Assembly: GCA_943349555.1 (NCBI GenBank)
Contig: CALQZK010000013.1
Coordinates: forward strand, 1 to 17,181
Direction: 5' to 3'
Length of the DNA stretch: 17,181 bases
DNA from: Candidatus Nomurabacteria bacterium
GTDB taxonomy: Bacteria > Patescibacteriota > Minisyncoccia > Phycocordibacterales > PALSA-1337
The notes beneath the pieces were generated by a model that was given only the letters and a program-made list of their open reading frames with translations, did not search any database and was not told the origin of the DNA. Within the stretch, counting starts at the first letter, position 1. Every line of letters begins with the position of its first letter. Shown here in pieces: positions 13,555 through 17,181 of the stretch. Position numbers and translations under genes: made by a program.

Positions 13555-13582
13555 ACCATTTTACTGATGTCAGTAAAATGGT
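13555..13582. repeat. Palindrome 3 directly before ileS
   Basis: Arms of 13 bp (ACCATTTTACTGA and its exact inverse) surround TG. It joins the outer part of palindrome 2 to the core of palindrome 1. An in-frame ATG for ileS (13578) lies in its right arm, 18 bp before the start I prefer. Confidence 0.85.
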
Positions 13583-13595
13583 AGAATGCGGACAC

Positions 13596-16500
13596 ATGAA
13601 AGACGAACAGAAAACTAGTCAACATTCCTCGCAAAAAAGCAAAATAGCCCAGAATGAGGAGAAAATACTGGCTTTTTGGGAGAAAAATGGGATTTTCAGA
13701 AAATCTTTGGAGAAGCCGGGCGGGCTCTCTGCTCCCAAGGGAGATTTTGTCTTTTACGACGGTCCACCATTTGCGACCGGCGAACCTCACTATGGGCATG
13801 TGGTTCCAGGAACGATAAAGGATATTATTCCTCGCTACAAAACTATGCGCGGATACAGAGTGCGCCGTCGATGGGGCTGGGATTGTCATGGTTTACCGGT
13901 GGAGAATATCGTGGAAAAAGAATTAAATTTCCAATCGAAAAAAGATATTCTTGATTATGGCATTGGCAAATTTAATGCAAAGGCAAAAGAGAGCGTCATG
14001 CGATATGCGAATGATTGGAGAAAAATAATTCCTCGACTGGGAAGATGGGTGGATATGGATGATGATTACAGGACAATGGATGCCACATATACAGAATCAG
14101 TCTGGTGGGCTTTTTCTGAATTATATAAAAAAGGATTGATATATGAAGGATTCAAGTCTATGCATCTTTGTCCGAGATGTGAGACCACACTCTCAAATTT
14201 CGAAGTTAGCCAGGGATATAAGGATATAACAGATATCTCTGTCTATGTGAAGTTCGAGTTAGTGGATGAGCCAGGAACTTTTCTCTTGGCTTGGACAACA
14301 ACACCTTGGACTTTGCCGGGGAATGCGGCATTGGCTATGAACCCTTCTATTAAATACGTAAAGATCCAGATCGGAAGTGAAATATATATTTTATCTGAAT
14401 CTAGATTAAGTGTCATAAAAAATGAATATAAAATTTTAGAAAATATAGACGTAAAAAATATTATTGAAAAATCCTACAAGCCTCTTTTTGATTATTATGA
14501 AAAAGACGCGAAGTTGAAGAACAGAGAGAATGGTTGGAAAATCTATGTAGCAGATTTCGTAACGACGGATAGTGGAACGGGCATTGTACACATTGCCCCA
14601 GCTTTCGGCTCGGATGACTATGAACTGTCAAAGAAATTTAATATTCCATTCATACAGCATGTAGGCACGGATGGAAAGTTTAAAGCAGAAGTTATTGACT
14701 TTGCTGGACAGAATGTGAAGCCAAGAGATACGCCAGAAGAAAAAGCGCAGAAAATAGAAAGCCATCAGAAAGCTGACATAGAAATAATTAAATATCTCGC
14801 CGGCAAAAGCCTCCTTTTCGCCAAAGAAAAAATCATCCACTCATATCCTCACTGCTGGCGCTGCGATACGCCTCTTCTTAATTATTCTTCTTCCTCTTGG
14901 TTTGTAAAAGTGACGGATATAAAAGACAAGCTGGTGAAAGAGAATAGCAAAGTGAAGTGGCTGCCGCCGGAAGTAGGGGAAGGGAGATTTGGTAATTGGC
15001 TAGAAGGAGCGCGGGACTGGGCGATTTCTAGGTCGCGCTTCTGGGGTGCACCTCTGCCTGTTTGGAAAAATGAAAAGACAGATGAATGTGTGGTTATGGG
15101 TTCGATTGAGGATTTGAAGAAATATAGCAAGGCCAAAAATACATATTATGTCATGCGTCACGGCGAAGCTGATAATAATTCCCAGGGAGTAGTAAGCTCG
15201 CTTGCAGACAATTCTCATAATTTGACAGAAAAAGGAAAAAGCCAAGTTAGAGAAGCTGTCGCTTGGATGAAGGATAAAAAAATAGATTTGATTTTCGTTT
15301 CGCCTTTTATAAGGACAAGAGACACTGCGGAAATAATTACTAAGGGTATAGGGTTACCAATAGAGAAAATAATAATTGAAGATAGAATTCGTGAGTTGAA
15401 TGCTGGAGTATGGAATGGAAAGCCTTTTGCAGATTTTGTTAAATTTTTTGATCACACAAATCGCTTCGACATTACCCCTGAAGGTGGAGAAAATTATGCG
15501 GATATAAAAAAGAGAATGGGGGATTTCATCTATAGTCTGGAAAATAAGCATGAGGGAAAAAATATCCTCATCATCACTCACGACTCCTCAGCTTTTCTAC
15601 TCATGGCCGTTGCCGAAGGACTTGATAGAAAGCAGGCGATAGAGATGAGAGGAAGGAAAGATCATTATATAGAAAATGGAAAGCCTTTTGCCTTGAATTT
15701 TTCTCCACTTCCTCACAATGAAGAATACGAATTGGATTTGCACAGGCCGTTTATTGATGACATTGAACTCATTTCAAATGTCGGCAATGCGAGACTCATA
15801 CGAATTCCAGAAGTTTTTGATTGTTGGTTTGAGTCCGGTTCTATGCCATTCGCCGAAGCACATTATCCTTTTGACAAAGGGGAATTTAACCCCAAGCGTG
15901 GGCCATTTTCTAGGATCCTTGGAAAAACAAAAGGCTATCCGGCGGATTTTATTGCAGAAGGCCTGGACCAAACACGCGGCTGGTTCTATTCTCTCATTGT
16001 TCTCGGCACGGCGCTTTTCGGCAAAGCCCCATTTAAGAATGTGGTTGTGAACGGTCTTGTCCTCGCAGAGGACGGTCAGAAGATGGCCAAGAGAAAGAAG
16101 AATTATCCAGATCTCATGCCGACCATAGACAAATACGGAGCCGATGCCCTCCGTTATTTCCTCATGTCTTCCCCTATCGTCCGAGGACAGGATGTTTGTT
16201 TTTCCGAGAGAGGAGTCGATGAAGTGGTCAAAAAGCATATTGGCAGGCTGAATAATGTTGCGAGTTTCTATGAGATGTATTCACAAAAAGATATAAAAGA
16301 AATTGAAAGCAACAACGATCTCGATTTCTGGATTAAAAATAGGTTACATGAATTGGGACATGAAATGACTATAGCCTTGGAAAAATATGAGATAGACAAA
16401 GCTATCCGTCCAGTTGCAGACTTTATTGATGATCTTTCCACTTGGTACATCCGCCGTTCGAGAGATCGCTTCAAAGGTGATGATATGAAAGATCGTGACC

Positions 16501-17120
16501 AAGCTTTATCCACAACCCACCATATTCTCATAGAACTCTCCAAACTTCTTGCGCCATTTATGCCTTTCCTGGCTGAAGATATCTATCTACAAATGAAAGG
16601 GCCGAAGGAGAGTGTACATCTAGAAGCTTGGCCGAAATATGCGACTGAAGATAAGAAAGTGTTGAATGATATGAGGGAAATAAGAAGAATAGCTTCTTTG
16701 GGCTTGGAGGCAAGAATGAAAGCGAAAATAAATGTGAGACAACCACTCTCACAATTGACTGTGAAAATTTCTATTTCTACTGGGCTAGTTGAAATTCTAA
16801 AAGATGAAATAAATGTAAAAGAGATCATCTTCAATGTAAAACTGGCAGAGGAAATAATGTTGAATACTAAAATTACTCCAGAGCTGAAAGAAGAAGGCCA
16901 GGTGAGGGAATTGATTCGTTCCATTCAGGATTTGAGAAAAGAGGGTAATCTGACGATAAAAGACATAGTAGCATTGCAGGTCGGTGAACAGTATGAAAAC
17001 GTGGAAATTTTAAGAAAATTTAAAGAAAATATATCGAAGGCTACTGGCGTGTCAGAAATTATATTTATCCCAGGCAATGTCCCACCACATCTACACAACT
17101 CCGGGCTTCATCGTCCATAG
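13596..17120 (+). CDS. ileS: Type 2 isoleucyl-tRNA synthetase with inserted histidine-phosphatase domain
   Basis: This 1174-residue class I synthetase charges tRNA-Ile. The HIGH motif is HYGH (65-68) in GEPHYGHVVPGTIKD, and KMSKS is KMAKR (829-833) in GQKMAKRKKNYPD. Both point to the eukaryote-like type 2 enzyme, a class often naturally less sensitive to mupirocin. The editing domain shows LAWTTTPWTLPGNAAL and GTGIVHIAPAFGSDDY. Between SRSRFWGAPLPVW and DLHRPFIDD, residues about 514-708 form an extra histidine-phosphatase (phosphoglycerate-mutase-like) domain: YYVMRHGEA (R521, H522), LIFVSPFIRTRDTA, RIRELNAGVW and IITHDSS with H662. The catalytic set looks intact. Typical IleRS is 930-1050 residues, which fits an insertion of about 195. 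The C-terminal anticodon domain is present. I used the ATG at 13596; 13578 is possible but lies in a palindrome. Confidence 0.95.
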   Translation: MKDEQKTSQHSSQKSKIAQNEEKILAFWEKNGIFRKSLEKPGGLSAPKGDFVFYDGPPFATGEPHYGHVVPGTIKDIIPRYKTMRGYRVRRRWGWDCHGLPVENIVEKELNFQSKKDILDYGIGKFNAKAKESVMRYANDWRKIIPRLGRWVDMDDDYRTMDATYTESVWWAFSELYKKGLIYEGFKSMHLCPRCETTLSNFEVSQGYKDITDISVYVKFELVDEPGTFLLAWTTTPWTLPGNAALAMNPSIKYVKIQIGSEIYILSESRLSVIKNEYKILENIDVKNIIEKSYKPLFDYYEKDAKLKNRENGWKIYVADFVTTDSGTGIVHIAPAFGSDDYELSKKFNIPFIQHVGTDGKFKAEVIDFAGQNVKPRDTPEEKAQKIESHQKADIEIIKYLAGKSLLFAKEKIIHSYPHCWRCDTPLLNYSSSSWFVKVTDIKDKLVKENSKVKWLPPEVGEGRFGNWLEGARDWAISRSRFWGAPLPVWKNEKTDECVVMGSIEDLKKYSKAKNTYYVMRHGEADNNSQGVVSSLADNSHNLTEKGKSQVREAVAWMKDKKIDLIFVSPFIRTRDTAEIITKGIGLPIEKIIIEDRIRELNAGVWNGKPFADFVKFFDHTNRFDITPEGGENYADIKKRMGDFIYSLENKHEGKNILIITHDSSAFLLMAVAEGLDRKQAIEMRGRKDHYIENGKPFALNFSPLPHNEEYELDLHRPFIDDIELISNVGNARLIRIPEVFDCWFESGSMPFAEAHYPFDKGEFNPKRGPFSRILGKTKGYPADFIAEGLDQTRGWFYSLIVLGTALFGKAPFKNVVVNGLVLAEDGQKMAKRKKNYPDLMPTIDKYGADALRYFLMSSPIVRGQDVCFSERGVDEVVKKHIGRLNNVASFYEMYSQKDIKEIESNNDLDFWIKNRLHELGHEMTIALEKYEIDKAIRPVADFIDDLSTWYIRRSRDRFKGDDMKDRDQALSTTHHILIELSKLLAPFMPFLAEDIYLQMKGPKESVHLEAWPKYATEDKKVLNDMREIRRIASLGLEARMKAKINVRQPLSQLTVKISISTGLVEILKDEINVKEIIFNVKLAEEIMLNTKITPELKEEGQVRELIRSIQDLRKEGNLTIKDIVALQVGEQYENVEILRKFKENISKATGVSEIIFIPGNVPPHLHNSGLHRP

Positions 17121-17122
17121 TT

Positions 17123-17151
17123 CACCGCATGGGGAAGCGGGTAAATTTTTT
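17123..17151 (+). terminator. Possible terminator after ileS
   Basis: CCGC and GCGG, just after the ileS stop, can pair around ATGGGGAA and are followed by GTAAATTTTTT. The stem is only 4 bp, so confidence is low. Confidence 0.35.
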
Positions 17152-17171
17152 CTAGTCTTCACTCGCGATCT

Positions 17172-17180
17172 TGGTATGAT
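17172..17180 (+). promoter_or_regulatory. Possible extended -10 promoter at the window edge
   Basis: TGGTATGAT carries a TG extension and TATGAT (17175-17180, 5 of 6 to consensus). It would serve a gene beyond the window. No clear -35 is seen. Confidence 0.25.
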
Positions 17181-17181
17181 C

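Noticed and set aside
13465..13582. CRISPR-like array
   Set aside because: There are three palindromes with unequal spacing and differing sequence, no spacers of constant length and no cas genes.
15774..16238. Minus-strand open frame of 154 codons inside ileS
   Set aside because: It is opposite a certain coding region and its translation shows no recognisable motif; it is a shadow frame.

Overview
This window looks like the chromosome of a Candidate Phyla Radiation (Patescibacteria, probably Parcubacteria-like) bacterium. The reasons are tightly packed short operons, AT-rich intergenic DNA, mostly no Shine-Dalgarno sequence before housekeeping genes, a type 2 IleRS with an extra domain, and a diversity-generating retroelement (DGR). 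TGA works as a stop (glyA, rt), so this is not the Gracilibacteria code. The lineage is inferred from gene content, not from a phylogeny.

Layout. 1-1303: 3' part of folD, then a membrane-anchored SIMPL-domain protein. 1304-2593: secE-nusG-rplK behind a promoter, without the usual following rplA. 2633-4064: a tiny SEC-C zinc-knuckle protein on an apparently leaderless mRNA, overlapping folC. 4097-4528: an orphan small gene with its own promoter and terminator. 4592-5475 (minus strand): a DHFR/RibD-type reductase and a VOC protein. 5559-10750: CYTH protein, dcd, thyA, glyA, argS. With folD, folC and the reductase, dcd-thyA-glyA form a nearly complete folate/thymidylate neighbourhood.

10769-13477 is the standout region: a complete DGR. 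A variable protein gene (10902-11567) ends in a 129-bp variable repeat (VR, 11404-11532). A matching template repeat (TR) lies 506 bp downstream (11910-12038). I count 23 differences, 21 of them at TR adenines: 21 of 37 adenines changed against 2 of 92 other bases. A DGR-type reverse transcriptase follows (12464-13477). An Avd-like accessory protein is encoded on the opposite strand between TR and rt, so its mRNA is antisense to the TR-rt region. Three long palindromes (13465-13582) separate rt from ileS.

13596-17120: a type 2 isoleucyl-tRNA synthetase with a whole histidine-phosphatase domain inserted in its catalytic half, followed by a probable terminator and perhaps another promoter at the window edge. 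No tRNA, rRNA, CRISPR array or insertion sequence was seen.
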